64,000 nt of DNA from Paenibacillus sp. ACRRY (GCF_022346995.1 NZ_JAKRNM010000015.1:1-64000), one strand, 5' to 3'; shown: positions 8,410 through 17,396, numbered from the stretch's first letter. Translations and numbers: made by a program. The notes: generated by a model not told the origin, from the sequence alone.

Positions 8410-9312
8410 TTACTTCCCTCCTTCAGATTCATAGAATACCCAAAACTTGGATGTCAGGAACACGGCTACGGTGAGGATACCGATCATGATGAGCATGATC
8501 CAGGCCATTGCCGAAGCGTAACCCATATTGTTAAACATAAAGGCCTGACGGAACAAGTACAGTGAATACAGCATCGTACCATCCATTGGACCACCTTCTC
8601 CTTTGGAGATGATGTATGCAGGCACGAAGGTCATGAATGCACCGATGGTTTGCATAATCAGATTGAACAGGATGATTGGGCTAAGCAGTGGCAATGTGAT
8701 GCTAAAGAATTTGCGTACCGGGTTAGCACCATCCACACCTGCCGCCTCATACATCTCGGGGGAGATATTTTTAAGGCCTGCCAGGAAGATCAACATGGAG
8801 GATCCGAACTGCCAGACCGATAGGGAGATCAGCATCACAAGGGATGCATTGGGATCACCGAACCAGCTGATAGGCCCGATTCCGATTGCGGTTAGCGCAC
8901 TGTTAATTACACCTTCATTACTGAAAAGGTTACGCCACATGATCGACACCGCTACGCTACCACCAATAATGGATGGGAGATAATACAAGGTACGGTAAGT
9001 CCCGACCATACGGGAACCAGTATTCAGGATCATGGCGACGAAGAGTGCGAAAACCAGTCTCAGTGGAACACCAATGAATACATACAGGAAGGTTACCTTA
9101 ACCGAGTTCCAATACTTGGGATCTTCAAAAAACATTTTGGTATAGTTGTCCATCCCAATCCACCGGGGGGAAGTGAATAGGTTATAACTCGTGAACGACA
9201 TGTATAAGGACACAAACATCGGGATTAGCGTAAAGCCCAAAAATCCGATAATAAACGGACTAATAAATGCGTACCCGGTCAGGTTTCTGCGCAACGACGA
9301 ATACTGCCTCAA
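8410..9312 (-). CDS. Sugar ABC transporter permease (MalF/YesP type)
   Basis: Inner-membrane permease of 300 residues, CUT1 class, with about six membrane segments. The N-terminal segment YAFISPFIIGFLGFTLIP is typical of YesP/LplB-like permeases, and the EAA loop SPEMYEAAGVDGANPVRKFF lies in the C-terminal third. The start is a TTG at 9312, nine bases after GGAGG. It is the first of two adjacent permease genes, separated from the binding-protein gene by a structured spacer that may lower permease expression relative to the binding protein. Confidence 0.92.
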   Translation of the reverse strand: MRQYSSLRRNLTGYAFISPFIIGFLGFTLIPMFVSLYMSFTSYNLFTSPRWIGMDNYTKMFFEDPKYWNSVKVTFLYVFIGVPLRLVFALFVAMILNTGSRMVGTYRTLYYLPSIIGGSVAVSIMWRNLFSNEGVINSALTAIGIGPISWFGDPNASLVMLISLSVWQFGSSMLIFLAGLKNISPEMYEAAGVDGANPVRKFFSITLPLLSPIILFNLIMQTIGAFMTFVPAYIISKGEGGPMDGTMLYSLYLFRQAFMFNNMGYASAMAWIMLIMIGILTVAVFLTSKFWVFYESEGGK

Positions 9313-9370
9313 CGGAATGAACCTCCTTTATTGATCTGCCTGCTTCCGACAAACGGGGTATTAACAATTG

Positions 9371-9431
9371 GACGGGGAAAGGCCCCCGCGGTTAGCGAGC
9401 AGCCCCAGTCCCCGTCATCCCGGGTGGGATG
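9371..9431 (-). promoter_or_regulatory. Two stem-loops between binding-protein and permease genes
   Basis: GACGGGG (9371-9377) pairs with CCCCGTC (9410-9416) around an inner hairpin. CATCCC (9416-9421) pairs with GGGATG (9426-9431). Neither is followed by a T-run on the minus strand. Such structures behind a solute-binding-protein gene commonly protect its mRNA or cause partial termination, giving more binding protein than permease. That role is inferred. Confidence 0.55.
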
Positions 9432-9451
9432 AGCAAGCAATCATTCAACTG

Positions 9452-10735
9452 TTATTTATTGTTGGCCAGAACCGCTTCGGCGTTTTTACGGAATGTCTCC
9501 GCTGCCTGTTCCGGTGTAATTCTGCCAAAATTCAGTTCTTCAACAGCATCCGCCAGAGACGCAATGACTTCAGGGGAACCCACTGGCGGTGGTGGACTCA
9601 TTGGGGAAGCTTTTGGCTCCATGGCCGCTACAAAGTCAAATACCTGCTTCGTTGGCTCACTCAGTTCAGGTGCAATGGCATCCTTGATTGCGCCAGAGAT
9701 CGGCACACCGCGCTCACCCTTGATCAGTTTGTTGGCTTCCACGTCGTTCACCCAGAAATCGATGAATTTGGCCGCTTCTTCCTTCACTTTGGAGTTCGAA
9801 GTGACTGCCCAGTACATACTTGGTTGCATGTAGAGACCCTTCTCCATGTCCGGTCCAGGCATAGGAGCAAACTCCAGTGGACGGTCAGCAACTTGCTGTA
9901 CGGCTACGAACTGGTTGGACCATTGCCAGATTCCGATTCCTTTGCCTTTGACCAGATCGGATTCCTCGATAATCCCCTTCGTTTGGTTAGCTATGTCCGG
10001 CGAAGGTGCCGCTCCTTGTTCGATCATGCGACGCATCAAACCGAAGAACTCGACAAACAGTTTATCATCGTCATACCCAAGTCCCGTACCTTCAGCATTG
10101 TATAGAGACAAACCTTTGGTCCGCAGGAAGTAGTGGAAGAAAATATCAGGGGCTACCCCGCCATCCAAATACAGTCCTTTTTCTGCGGTTTGTTTACCCA
10201 GCGCTTCGTATGACTCCCAAGTCAGATTTTCCGGGAATGTATCTACTCCTGCCTTTTTGAGCAGTGCCGGGTCATAGTGGAAGCCCAGTACGTTAACCCC
10301 GGCAGGTACACCATACTGCTTGCCGTTGATTACGCCAGTACTGATGACGTTTTCGGAAACATCATCCACCTTGATCTGATTACCAAGGTATGGCGCCAGA
10401 TCTTCCAGCTGACCATTTTGTGCATATTGGCTGATGTAGGAAATATCCATCTGAACAATGTCTGGCAACTGATTCGCTGCAGCTTGTGGAGCGAGCTTCT
10501 TCCAGTAGTCATCAAACGAGGCATACTCGACATCAATTTTGACGTTCGGATTTTTCTCTTTGTACAAGTCAATGACCTTCTGTGTGTATTCATGACGTGC
10601 ATCTGAGCCCCACCACGCGATACGCAGCGTCACCGAGCCATCTGCTGATGTTCCTCCCGACCCTCCATCTGAGCTGCACGCCGCCGTAAATACCAGCAGC
10701 ATAGCCATCATCAGGAATATTGCCTTTTTCACCAT
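9452..10735 (-). CDS. Sugar ABC transporter substrate-binding lipoprotein (YesO type)
   Basis: Extracellular solute-binding protein family 1, 427 residues. The signal peptide ends in the lipobox FTAAC (Cys20), followed by a Ser/Gly-rich linker. The mature part begins TLRIAWWGSDARHEYTQKVI and contains NPNVKIDVEYASFDDYWKKL, typical of oligosaccharide-binding lipoproteins. It captures the sugar outside the membrane and delivers it to the two permeases encoded downstream. GGGGAG six bases before the ATG supports the start. A perfect cre site 58 bases upstream predicts CcpA repression, and the YesM/YesN pair encoded next upstream is the likely activator. Confidence 0.93.
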   Translation of the reverse strand: MVKKAIFLMMAMLLVFTAACSSDGGSGGTSADGSVTLRIAWWGSDARHEYTQKVIDLYKEKNPNVKIDVEYASFDDYWKKLAPQAAANQLPDIVQMDISYISQYAQNGQLEDLAPYLGNQIKVDDVSENVISTGVINGKQYGVPAGVNVLGFHYDPALLKKAGVDTFPENLTWESYEALGKQTAEKGLYLDGGVAPDIFFHYFLRTKGLSLYNAEGTGLGYDDDKLFVEFFGLMRRMIEQGAAPSPDIANQTKGIIEESDLVKGKGIGIWQWSNQFVAVQQVADRPLEFAPMPGPDMEKGLYMQPSMYWAVTSNSKVKEEAAKFIDFWVNDVEANKLIKGERGVPISGAIKDAIAPELSEPTKQVFDFVAAMEPKASPMSPPPPVGSPEVIASLADAVEELNFGRITPEQAAETFRKNAEAVLANNK

Positions 10736-10792
10736 GCCAATCTCCCCTTTTTGTGTGGATATGGTTATGTGAACGGGTTATCCTTGTCTTTC

Positions 10793-10806
10793 TGATAACG
10801 CTTTCA
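10793..10806 (-). promoter_or_regulatory. Perfect cre (CcpA) site before the sugar-uptake genes
   Basis: On the minus strand the 14 bases read TGAAAGCGTTATCA, matching every position of the consensus TGWAANCGNTNWCA. It lies upstream of the binding-protein start at 10735, where bound CcpA-HPr(Ser-P) would repress the uptake operon when preferred sugars are present. Confidence 0.8.
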
Positions 10807-10883
10807 CAAACTTGATAATGTCATTTTCGCAAATGTACGACCAGAGTTGAATACACAAATCCGTCTTGTTGGTTCAAAAAACA

Positions 10884-10927
10884 GAGGAGGACAACATTCA
10901 CCCTTCACGGTGTTGTTTGTCCTCCTC
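10884..10927 (-). terminator. Terminator after the response-regulator gene
   Basis: GAGGAGGACAACA (10884-10896) pairs with TGTTGTTTGTCCTCCTC (10911-10927). On the minus strand it is followed by TGTTTTTTG. It separates the YesM/YesN transcript from the transport operon. Confidence 0.88.
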
Positions 10928-10957
10928 ATATAACGACCAAGGAGCGGCAGCTAATTG

Positions 10958-12511
10958 TTATATGCCGGATCTTCGGTATTCGGTTGGTGTCATGCCGGTC
11001 CACTTTTTGAACACCTGACTGAAATATTGCGAATTGCCCCCGAAGCCGAACAGTTCCGCAAGCTCGAATACTTTGACATCCCCGCCCCGGCGAATGTGCT
11101 CACATGCTCGCTCAATGCGCAGGCGATTCACGTAGTTGGAGAAATTTTCTCCTGTCACTTTTTTGAAAATTTTGCCCAGGTAATCCGGATTCATATACAG
11201 CATCTGATGGGCAACACCATTCAGTGAAAGATCAGCCTCACCGTAGTGTTTATCTACAATATCCATCATCTTCTCCACGGCGGAAGACTGACGGCTTATA
11301 TGATTTTTATAATATCCGGAAGTCAGATTGGCTGTGCTGTTGGCGATAAAAGACTTCAGTCCGGACAAAGTATCCATGTGAGGAAGCTCTGCCATCCGCT
11401 GAGTAAACTCCGTTGCCTCTTCAGGCGGACAGACATGAATCATGGCCGAATAGAGCTGAACAACATAAGATCGGGTTAACTCAATATCAAGCTGCTGTCC
11501 GGATAAACGCTCAAACAGGCGATCAACTTCGACACTGGCTTCCTCGCTATTACCCGACTTAATCAGTTGGCACAATTGTTCGGCATCCTGCTCGGCATGA
11601 ACGCCTTCACATTCCCCGGCAATGGCTACATCATTCTTCGTGATCAATTTGCCTTCTCCGATGAAAAAGCGATGGTTTAGACATTGCAGCGCCTCACGAT
11701 ACAGACGCCGTGACTGGACCATGTGGTCCGCTTCGCTAAGTGCAGCAGTCACTTGTAATTTATAGAGCCTGGTAAAAGCAGCTCTCACTTCCTCAATTCT
11801 CTCCCTTAAGTCAGTGGAATCAGCCGAATCTTCCAGCAGAATCAGCAGCTTGCCTTCAATGGTTGTGCTCAATAAAACATACGGCAGCAGATCGCTGGCA
11901 ATGTTCTTGATGGCAAACAAATGACTGTAGTCATGTTCGTCCGAGATGTGGAACAATAACAAGCGAACTTGACTTGCTTCGAGTTTCAGATCAAACAGTT
12001 CCTGATAATACTCCAGATCGACCGGACCATATGTCCGATTGGTCATGAACTCGAGCAAAAATTGTTCTTTTACATGGGGAAGTACTCTTTGCAGCCGCTG
12101 CTTCATTTCCCCTGCCACATGCTCTTTTACCTGTGCATCCTGATGCTCTTGAAGCAGTTCCGACAGGGCATCATGAATCTGATTTTCATTGCAGGGCTTC
12201 AGCAAGTAATGCTTCACGCCATATTGCATGGCCCGGCGGGCATATTCGAACTCTTTGTAACCGGATAGCATGATAAACCGGAGTCCAGGATAGGCTTCAG
12301 AAGCCTTTTCTATAAGTCCCAGTCCATCCAAACCCGGCATGGATATATCGGTAATAATAATATCAGGTCTGGAAAGCCCGATTTTGTCCAATGCCTCAAT
12401 CCCGTTCCTGGCGGTGTCCACCAATTCAGTACCGGCTGCTGCCCAATCCACCACTTGGGAGATCCCCTCCAAAATCACACGTTCGTCATCTACGAGCATC
12501 ACTTTGTACAT
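10958..12511 (-). CDS. Response regulator, AraC-type DNA binding (YesN family)
   Basis: Cytosolic transcription factor of about 517 residues. The N-terminal receiver domain has the acidic pair in MLVDDER, the phospho-acceptor Asp in IITDISMPGLDG (residue 55) and the conserved Lys in YLLKPC. A long middle region follows. The C-terminal AraC-type double helix-turn-helix includes LNGVAHQMLYMNPDYLGKIF and FSNYVNRLRIERACEHI. The ATG at 12511 is preferred over that at 12517 for better spacing from GAGG. It overlaps the kinase gene, so the pair is co-translated. Likely role: activation of the adjacent uptake operon on sensing pectin-type oligosaccharides. Confidence 0.93.
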   Translation of the reverse strand: MYKVMLVDDERVILEGISQVVDWAAAGTELVDTARNGIEALDKIGLSRPDIIITDISMPGLDGLGLIEKASEAYPGLRFIMLSGYKEFEYARRAMQYGVKHYLLKPCNENQIHDALSELLQEHQDAQVKEHVAGEMKQRLQRVLPHVKEQFLLEFMTNRTYGPVDLEYYQELFDLKLEASQVRLLLFHISDEHDYSHLFAIKNIASDLLPYVLLSTTIEGKLLILLEDSADSTDLRERIEEVRAAFTRLYKLQVTAALSEADHMVQSRRLYREALQCLNHRFFIGEGKLITKNDVAIAGECEGVHAEQDAEQLCQLIKSGNSEEASVEVDRLFERLSGQQLDIELTRSYVVQLYSAMIHVCPPEEATEFTQRMAELPHMDTLSGLKSFIANSTANLTSGYYKNHISRQSSAVEKMMDIVDKHYGEADLSLNGVAHQMLYMNPDYLGKIFKKVTGENFSNYVNRLRIERACEHIRRGGDVKVFELAELFGFGGNSQYFSQVFKKWTGMTPTEYRRSGI

Positions 12512-14273
12512 CGTCATCGTCCTCTCTGATCCAAGGTATTCTGATCGATACTACGGTCCCGGCACCGGGATTGCTGCTCATGACCATGCTGCCCTCCTCA
12601 CCGAAGGTCAGCCTGATCCGTTCCTGGATGTTGGATAAACCTATGCCTTGCCCTCTCGTCTGAATGCGTCCTTCCTGCAATTGCTTCAAGAATTCCGGGG
12701 TCATGCCCGGTCCGTCATCCTCTACTTCAATGATAATCTTGTCATCTTCTGCTCGGGCTCGAATCCGAATTTTGCACGGATGTATACTTGGTTCAAGCGC
12801 ATAGTGAATGGCGTTCTCCACCAGAGGCTGTAACGTTAGCTTCGGAAGACGTGCACTCCCCACCTCAGGAGCAATATCCATATCAAAATCAAGCCTTTCC
12901 TCAAATCGCGTGCGCTGAATGGTCACATAACTTCGGACGATATCCAGCTCTCTTTCCAGCGTGATCCACTTCTCGGACATATTCACTGAACTTCGCAGCA
13001 AGAAGCCGAGCGCCTCGACCATCTCGGAAATTTGCCGCTGCTTCTGCACTTTGGCCAGCCAGTTAATGGACTCCAGCGTGTTATAGAGGAAATGCGGATT
13101 GATCTGTGCCTGAAGCGCTTTCAACTCTGTTTCCCGAATGACCAGCTGCTTCGCATAATTCTCTTCAATCAGTTCCCTGATGCGCTGCAGCATCATTTTA
13201 AATGTACGATGGAGCAGCCCAACTTCATTTTGGGACGATACCGGAACATTGCCCAGAGCAGCCTCCTCCAGCTTATCCAGATCCCCTTTTTCAATATTGC
13301 GCATCTTCTTGATCAACTGAGCGATGGGCTGTGTAATACTGCGGGACAGCTTAGCTCCAAATACAAGTGCCACCAGCAAAATCATAAAGAAAATGACAGT
13401 AACCAACTGTTTGACAAACTGTATCTGCTTAAACATCTGGTCAAATGGCGTCATATAAAGGTACACCCAATCCGTATAGGATGAATGCGCACGGGCGACG
13501 AAATTCCTTCCCTGTTCAAACATGGAAATCCCGTAAGGTTGGGTGCGCTTCAATTCGGATTCCAACTCGGAATCGGTCACTGAGGATTGCGTGGGATAGA
13601 TGACCTCTCGTCCATCCGTAATTAACAGCTGCGAGTCCTCAGCGGGGTGCTGCATCTGGTCCTGAACAATACGATCCAGTCGTACACGGATAATCAATGT
13701 TCCGAGCTTCTCCAAAGTGAAGGCTCCACCTGTGAAAGACTTGACCTGTCTTACGGATAAAAGTCTCGCCTGCTGATCTCCGCTCGTATACCATGCATTG
13801 GATCCTGAATATTGCTGTCCAAGCGCAACCAGTTCCGCCTGCATGGACTCCGATATTCCCTCCCGGTTCCCCGCAGCCATAACGTTATTGTCATTATCGA
13901 TAAAAATCATGGAATAGACGTACTTCTCTGACCCTGCATATGCGACAAGCCTATTGGTTATTTTTTTGAGCAGGCCGTTTTTCTCATATCCCGATTCCGC
14001 CTTATCCAACTGTAAGAGGTACTGCTGGAGCGGCTCATCCGACATGACCTTGAAGGAGAGATTGGCAATTTCGCGCAGTTGATTCTCGATGCCCACGGAA
14101 GACATATTCAGTACCTGGGACGACTTTTCATAGATTTGGCGATCATAGATTCTGAATACGTATCCTAGGACAGACACATAAAACGTGAAGCTGATCAGCA
14201 TCAAAAATCCGATGAGAAGAATGGTTTTGTGATGGATCGGCAGCGATGTGAAAGCGTTCTTAATTTTTCTCAT
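12486..14273 (-). CDS. Sensor histidine kinase (YesM family)
   Basis: Membrane sensor of 595 residues. A membrane segment near residues 20-40 is followed by an extracellular Cache-like domain to about residue 290, a second membrane segment, a HAMP domain (SRSITQPIAQLIKKMRN), the HisKA_5-type phospho-acceptor block INPHFLYNTLESINWL, and an ATPase domain with DDGPGM and GQGIGLSNIQERI. AAAGGAG eight bases before the ATG supports the start. It pairs with the overlapping YesN-type regulator. A cre-like sequence with 13 of 14 matches lies inside the first codons (14249-14262) and might add CcpA control; this is weak. Confidence 0.94.
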   Translation of the reverse strand: MRKIKNAFTSLPIHHKTILLIGFLMLISFTFYVSVLGYVFRIYDRQIYEKSSQVLNMSSVGIENQLREIANLSFKVMSDEPLQQYLLQLDKAESGYEKNGLLKKITNRLVAYAGSEKYVYSMIFIDNDNNVMAAGNREGISESMQAELVALGQQYSGSNAWYTSGDQQARLLSVRQVKSFTGGAFTLEKLGTLIIRVRLDRIVQDQMQHPAEDSQLLITDGREVIYPTQSSVTDSELESELKRTQPYGISMFEQGRNFVARAHSSYTDWVYLYMTPFDQMFKQIQFVKQLVTVIFFMILLVALVFGAKLSRSITQPIAQLIKKMRNIEKGDLDKLEEAALGNVPVSSQNEVGLLHRTFKMMLQRIRELIEENYAKQLVIRETELKALQAQINPHFLYNTLESINWLAKVQKQRQISEMVEALGFLLRSSVNMSEKWITLERELDIVRSYVTIQRTRFEERLDFDMDIAPEVGSARLPKLTLQPLVENAIHYALEPSIHPCKIRIRARAEDDKIIIEVEDDGPGMTPEFLKQLQEGRIQTRGQGIGLSNIQERIRLTFGEEGSMVMSSNPGAGTVVSIRIPWIREDDDDVQSDARR

Positions 14274-14423
14274 CCAAAGCGCTCCTTTGGCCCCGCGAAG
14301 GGTGCAGGCAGGTGTGAGAGTCTCGTTCTACTGTAAGTTATTTTCATATTTACACATCCATGGGCAGATGACAAGTCATATTTATGCAACATATAGAGTC
14401 CTATTCAAAGGCACTTAGAAAAA

Positions 14424-14457
14424 GAAGCCGGATTGATCATCAGATCAACCCGACTTC
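14424..14457 (-). terminator. Terminator after the secreted SGNH hydrolase gene
   Basis: On the minus strand GAAGTCGGGTTGATC pairs with GATCAATCCGGCTTC across a short loop and is followed by TTTTTC. Confidence 0.88.
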
Positions 14458-14484
14458 TCGAATAGAATAACTTCACATTGCTGC

Positions 14485-15807
14485 TTACGGATTAACGAAT
14501 ACCGTCTTCAACTTCGCTACATATTGCACATCAAAGCCAAGACCTTCGGCTACCATGGCTAGTGGCACATACGTTTTGGACTCCTTGCCCACCTTGTTCA
14601 GGAACGCAGGTGTATCTACTGCAACAGATGCGCCGTTCACCTGAACCGCACTTGCACCAATCTTCACAGCTACCTTACGGTCTCCGTATGTAATGGTTGC
14701 TGTGGAGGTTTTATTGTCCCAAACCGTGGTAGCTCCTACAGCGTTTACGATATCCTGAATCGCCACAAAATTTTTCCCATTGCGAATGATGGGTTTATAC
14801 GGCGTATTCAACGTTTTGCCGCTAACGATGATGTTCATCGGTTCACCTGCTGCAGGCGCGGTCAGTTTCGTATAATCACCCCAGATCGTTTCTGCAAACA
14901 CCTTGGCGATCGCTTCGTAACCAAACTGGTTCGGGTGAAAATCACGATCCTTGATCATATGTGTCATGGTTCCCTCGCCGCCAACAAATTCTTTGGCTAC
15001 GTGTGCCACTTTTACATCCATCCCCTGTGCGGTGAATTGGGAAGCAATGCCATCAATGGTTGCCGTAAAACCTTCGGATGCTTCCATGAGTTTGGCATAT
15101 AATGCTTTTCCCGCCACTTCAGGCATAGGCTGGTACTGGTCAGCAATGACAATCTTGGCTTCGGGATTAATCGCATGAATCGTATTGATTACCTCGCCGA
15201 CATTCGCGGTATATGCTGCCAGCAGTTCCTTAACCTTAGCTTCCAATTCCGAGTCACTTAGAGTATTGGCTGTACCCAGCAATTCGGATACATCATTGCC
15301 TCCAATGGTAATCGCAATGAGATCAGCTCCTGCTACGCTCGCGCGGATTGCAGCAATGTTGGCTCCCATCTGCCCGGCTCTTGGATCTGGCAAACTCGGC
15401 TGAATGGCTTCAGAGGTCAATGTTTTGCCTTCATTTATTGCAGAGGTAAAATTCTTCAATCCAATGCTCTTCAATCCGGCGATACCATAGTTATCCACCT
15501 GAGTGCGGCCATGGAGCAATCCTTGCTCCTGCAAGCGCTCTACATAACCATAAGGCAGGCCCTTAGCATTCGGCTCGTATCCTACCGTAATCGAATCTCC
15601 CAAAGTAACGATTCTGAACTCCTTCGTTACGGCTGCAGCATCCTTCTTCACATTGGCGGCTGCCGTTGTTGTACCGGCAGGTAATGTGCTGGTGCTTGTA
15701 TCCGCTGCATGTGCCGGTAATGCCGTTGATGCAAACAGCATCATTCCAGCCAGCATGCCTGCTGACAATGCAGCCGACGTGTTATTCCATGTACGTGTAC
15801 GCTTCAT
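14485..15807 (-). CDS. Secreted SGNH hydrolase with copper-amine-oxidase-type stalk domain
   Basis: Exported protein of about 440 residues. The signal peptide has a basic start (MKRTRTW), a hydrophobic core and a likely AHA cleavage site. The SGNH/GDSL esterase domain follows, with nucleophile block LGDSITVGY, IGGNDV and the catalytic DFHPNQFG. The last 110 residues match the copper amine oxidase-like N-terminal domain (FVAIQDIVNAVGATTVWDNK, VPLAMVAEGLGF), common in Paenibacillus surface proteins as a stalk or wall-binding module and not itself an oxidase. The ATG at 15807 suits AAAGGAG; the GTG at 15819 abuts it. Probable role: extracellular lipase/esterase or deacetylase; substrate unknown. 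Confidence 0.88.
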   Translation of the reverse strand: MKRTRTWNNTSAALSAGMLAGMMLFASTALPAHAADTSTSTLPAGTTTAAANVKKDAAAVTKEFRIVTLGDSITVGYEPNAKGLPYGYVERLQEQGLLHGRTQVDNYGIAGLKSIGLKNFTSAINEGKTLTSEAIQPSLPDPRAGQMGANIAAIRASVAGADLIAITIGGNDVSELLGTANTLSDSELEAKVKELLAAYTANVGEVINTIHAINPEAKIVIADQYQPMPEVAGKALYAKLMEASEGFTATIDGIASQFTAQGMDVKVAHVAKEFVGGEGTMTHMIKDRDFHPNQFGYEAIAKVFAETIWGDYTKLTAPAAGEPMNIIVSGKTLNTPYKPIIRNGKNFVAIQDIVNAVGATTVWDNKTSTATITYGDRKVAVKIGASAVQVNGASVAVDTPAFLNKVGKESKTYVPLAMVAEGLGFDVQYVAKLKTVFVNP

Positions 15808-15955
15808 TCGTGGTAACACTCCTTTTTCTCACATTGATAAGATAATAACTTGAACTTGATTACACAGGTTCGACTCCGGTGACAGAAGTTCACATATTTC
15901 TATTCTAGCATTAAAAAGTAGAGATGTCGTACGGACATCAGCCTGCTCACAAAAC

Positions 15956-15984
15956 AACAGACTCCCCTCTGCGGGAAGTCTGTT
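15956..15984 (-). terminator. Weak terminator after the small gene at 16028
   Basis: AACAGACT with CCC pairs with GGG and AGTCTGTT around a short loop. On the minus strand it is followed by GTTTTGTG, a modest T-rich tail. Confidence 0.55.
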
Positions 15985-16027
15985 AAGCTTATAGTCCTAA
16001 CTTGTGTTTACTTGTTACAACGGTGGT

Positions 16028-16294
16028 TTAATGATCTTTCTTTTCCGTTTCTGCGGAGTTATTTTTCTCGGCAGAACGTTCCAGATAACGATCATAACGA
16101 TTATCCACTTCACGGGCCATATTCCGGTACATCAACGTTTCCTGAACAATCGGGTCCGTTTCCGTCTGTATGCGCACCTCATATTTGGGAGGAATCAGCT
16201 GACGTTCACGCTTGTCCGTGTCGCCGGACTCTTCCATCTCCCCTTCAGTCAGCATTTCACTCAAACGTCGTTCCAGTTCCTTGGATTCATCCAT
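16028..16294 (-). CDS. Conserved hypothetical protein, 88 residues
   Basis: Short, highly charged, probably cytosolic protein without membrane segments or cysteines. It is rich in Glu, Lys and Arg, likely helical, with an acidic N-terminus (DESKELERRLSEML) and a basic/acidic C-terminus. AAGGAG nine bases before the ATG supports that it is translated. No family was recognised. It is preceded by a long inverted repeat and followed by a weak terminator, so it may be a single-gene unit. Confidence 0.7.
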   Translation of the reverse strand: MDESKELERRLSEMLTEGEMEESGDTDKRERQLIPPKYEVRIQTETDPIVQETLMYRNMAREVDNRYDRYLERSAEKNNSAETEKKDH

Positions 16295-16385
16295 CGTTCA
16301 TCGCTCCTTCAATTTAAGTCCATAAATTACAACCAAATACTATTGCACCTATACTCCGATGGCCAGAACAATCTTCCGATCGCTG

Positions 16386-16436
16386 TTATCCCCGAATTTT
16401 AGTGTTTTCTTTTCAAAGGAAAAAATTCGGGGATAA
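16386..16436. repeat. 15-bp perfect inverted repeat between IMPase and small gene
   Basis: TTATCCCCGAATTTT (16386-16400) is matched exactly by AAAATTCGGGGATAA (16422-16436) across a 21-base loop that holds a small CTTTTCAAAG fold. No T-run follows on either strand, so a standard intrinsic terminator is not evident. It lies about 90 bases after the inositol monophosphatase stop. It may be an mRNA 3' stem or part of a dispersed repeat. Confidence 0.75.
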
Positions 16437-16523
16437 AGGCGAACGCTTCGCTTCTCCAGATTTTTTTCTGACCCTCGTTTATGTGCAATATACGTTTGTT
16501 GAATCATTTAAGAATTAATAAAC

Positions 16524-17396
16524 TTACTCCAAACCGGTTGCTTTGGCTTCCTTGAGTACATCTGTCAGTGCATCATGAATTTTGCCGTTCGTGGCAACCA
16601 CATGACTTACAGACAACTGATAAGGTGTGCCAATTGTATCGGTGACCTTGCCGCCCGATTCCTCAACAAGCAGGGCACCTGCCGCGATATCCCACGGTTT
16701 CAGTCCAACTTCGGTGTATGCACTGAGTCGACCTGCAGCAACATATGCCAAATGCAGAGCAGCCGATCCACCCGCACGCAGGCTTCGAACTTGCGGTGCA
16801 AGGGCCTGTACAGCCGCCATATTGACTGGCAGGGCATAGGTAGTATCTGCCGGGAAGCCCACTGCGACCAAGCTCTGGCCCAGGCCCTGTTCATTGGATA
16901 CAGCCATTCGGTTCCCGTGGACGTATGCACCTTTGCCTTTTTCAGCTACAAACAGTTCGTCTCTGGAAGGATCGTAAATGACCCCTACAATGACTTCACC
17001 ATGATGAGCCAATGCAATGGACACCGAATAAAACGGAAATCCATGGACAAAATTCGTTGTTCCGTCCACGGGGTCCACGATCCAAAGGAATTCTTCTTCC
17101 TGCGCCTCTTTCAGTGCTTTCGCAGAAGCCTCCGGTCCGGGCTCAACACCCTCTTCACCGAGAATGGCATGGCCCGGAAAGTGGGTTAAAATCAGGCGGC
17201 GGATCATCTGCTCCGCTCCTTTGTCCACTTCGGTCACAAGATCCTGCGGAGAATATTTGGTTCCAGGTTCGCCTATGGTACCGAGACGGCTCTTGATCCA
17301 TTCACCCGCTTTGGAAGCTGCATTAATGGCAACAGCAGTATAGCTTTTGCTCGTCACGACATAAGGTGTTTTTTCCTTCTCATTCAAAGCGTTCAC
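16524..17396 (-). CDS. Inositol monophosphatase family protein
   Basis: Mg2+-dependent phosphatase of the FIG/IMPase superfamily, 290 residues. Metal-binding blocks are present in order: GEEGVEPG, DPVDGTTNFVHG and PWDIAAGALLVEESGG near the C-terminus. The family hydrolyses myo-inositol-1-phosphate and related sugar phosphates or 3'-phosphoadenosine phosphate, and the exact substrate cannot be told from sequence. The GTG start at 17396 has only a poor Shine-Dalgarno site (AAAG), but no better start exists without losing conserved N-terminal residues. Confidence 0.93.
   Translation of the reverse strand: MNALNEKEKTPYVVTSKSYTAVAINAASKAGEWIKSRLGTIGEPGTKYSPQDLVTEVDKGAEQMIRRLILTHFPGHAILGEEGVEPGPEASAKALKEAQEEEFLWIVDPVDGTTNFVHGFPFYSVSIALAHHGEVIVGVIYDPSRDELFVAEKGKGAYVHGNRMAVSNEQGLGQSLVAVGFPADTTYALPVNMAAVQALAPQVRSLRAGGSAALHLAYVAAGRLSAYTEVGLKPWDIAAGALLVEESGGKVTDTIGTPYQLSVSHVVATNGKIHDALTDVLKEAKATGLE

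Noticed and set aside
9368..10105. A 245-codon open frame on the plus strand over the binding-protein gene.
   Set aside because: It is antisense to a clear lipoprotein gene with motifs and a ribosome site; the product is His/Arg-rich without any pattern.
14249..14262. Sequence TGAAAGCGTTCTTA as a second cre for the kinase gene.
   Set aside because: One consensus position is wrong and it lies within the coding start, so it is mentioned only as a weak possibility.
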